A stretch of 64,000 nt of DNA from Halomonas urmiana. GTDB taxonomy: Bacteria > Pseudomonadota > Gammaproteobacteria > Pseudomonadales > Halomonadaceae. The position numbers and the translations under genes are program-made. Positions 63,961 to 64,000 of this stretch are shown piece after piece. The stretch spans positions 62,001 to 126,000 of the forward strand of contig NZ_VBUI01000008.1 of the NCBI RefSeq assembly GCF_005780185.1, read 5' to 3'. Each line of letters begins with the position of its first letter. Within the stretch, counting starts at the first letter, position 1. The notes under the pieces were generated by a model. The model was not told the origin of the DNA, did not search any database, and saw only the letters and a program-made list of their open reading frames with translations.

Positions 63961-64000
63961 CGCTTGACGGGGCGCCGTTGAAGACGGCTGAGACCATGCG
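63961..64000 (+). ncRNA. Second TPP riboswitch (5' part, cut by the window end)
   Basis: After CGCTTGA the conserved GGGGCGCC and GGCTGAGA elements match the 5' half of the first riboswitch, including its P1 strand. The rest lies beyond the window. A second thiamine gene should follow. Confidence 0.88.

Overview
The window is high-GC, gene-dense chromosomal DNA from a gammaproteobacterium, most likely a member of the Halomonadaceae (Halomonas-like). The evidence is the sdhCDAB/gltA divergon, a Pseudomonas-type gltX, an ectoine hydroxylase gene (ectD) typical of halophiles, a TRAP transporter, and an AcrAB/TtgAB-type efflux system. Long antisense ORFs overlap nearly every real gene and were treated as GC-driven shadows. 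All assignments are from reading the sequence; no database search was run.

Layout. 1-4.4 kb: sdhB (partial), sdhA, sdhD and sdhC, divergent from gltA, with readable sigma70 promoters for both directions. 4.4-7.1 kb: a 0.9-kb gene-free segment with a DnaA-box cluster, then tRNA-Glu, tRNA-Ala and gltX. 7.3-13 kb: SDR, XRE-like regulator, lipoprotein, DksA/TraR-like protein, cold-shock protein, dusA and an aspartoacylase-like enzyme. 13.1-20.7 kb: a TetR repressor gene, an RND pump operon (fusion protein and permease) and a separate TolC-like gene, all sharing one operator type. 20.9-25.1 kb: hydrolase, a collapsed lipid-transport locus (remnants only), fructosamine kinase, fasciclin protein and a NIF3/YqfO-like protein. 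25.1-28.1 kb: TRAP transporter. 28.5-34.6 kb: SDR, two NUDIX hydrolases, a 2OG oxygenase, a PAS kinase/response regulator pair and an M15 peptidase. 34.6-42.4 kb: small conserved proteins (a frameshifted hydrolase, DUF488, YtoQ, YHS, MOSC, GDCCVxC), a low-GC VOC gene with an attC-like site, and a DMT transporter ending in a MITE-like palindrome.

42.6-48.4 kb: a Mut7-C-type protein, then the ribose operon rbsDACBR with a clear promoter and operator. 48.6-55.3 kb: ectD, followed by a fatty/organic acid cluster (enoyl-CoA hydratase, 3-hydroxyacyl-CoA dehydrogenase, acyl-CoA ligase, acyl-CoA dehydrogenase). 55.4-63 kb: MFS transporter, methyltransferase, VOC protein, DUF4870 protein, a lipid A-type acyltransferase and a 1126-residue AsmA-like protein built from seven spaced repeats. 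63-64 kb: a TPP riboswitch and tenA, then a second TPP riboswitch cut by the window end.

The observations most worth checking are the isolated integron-type cassette at 37.65-38.11 kb, the multiply deleted permease/ATPase/MCE fossil at 22.5-23.0 kb, the seven-repeat envelope protein at 59.6-62.9 kb, the three shared efflux operators, two MITE-like palindromes that meet stop codons, and a 10-10-10 inverted repeat upstream of the fasciclin gene.
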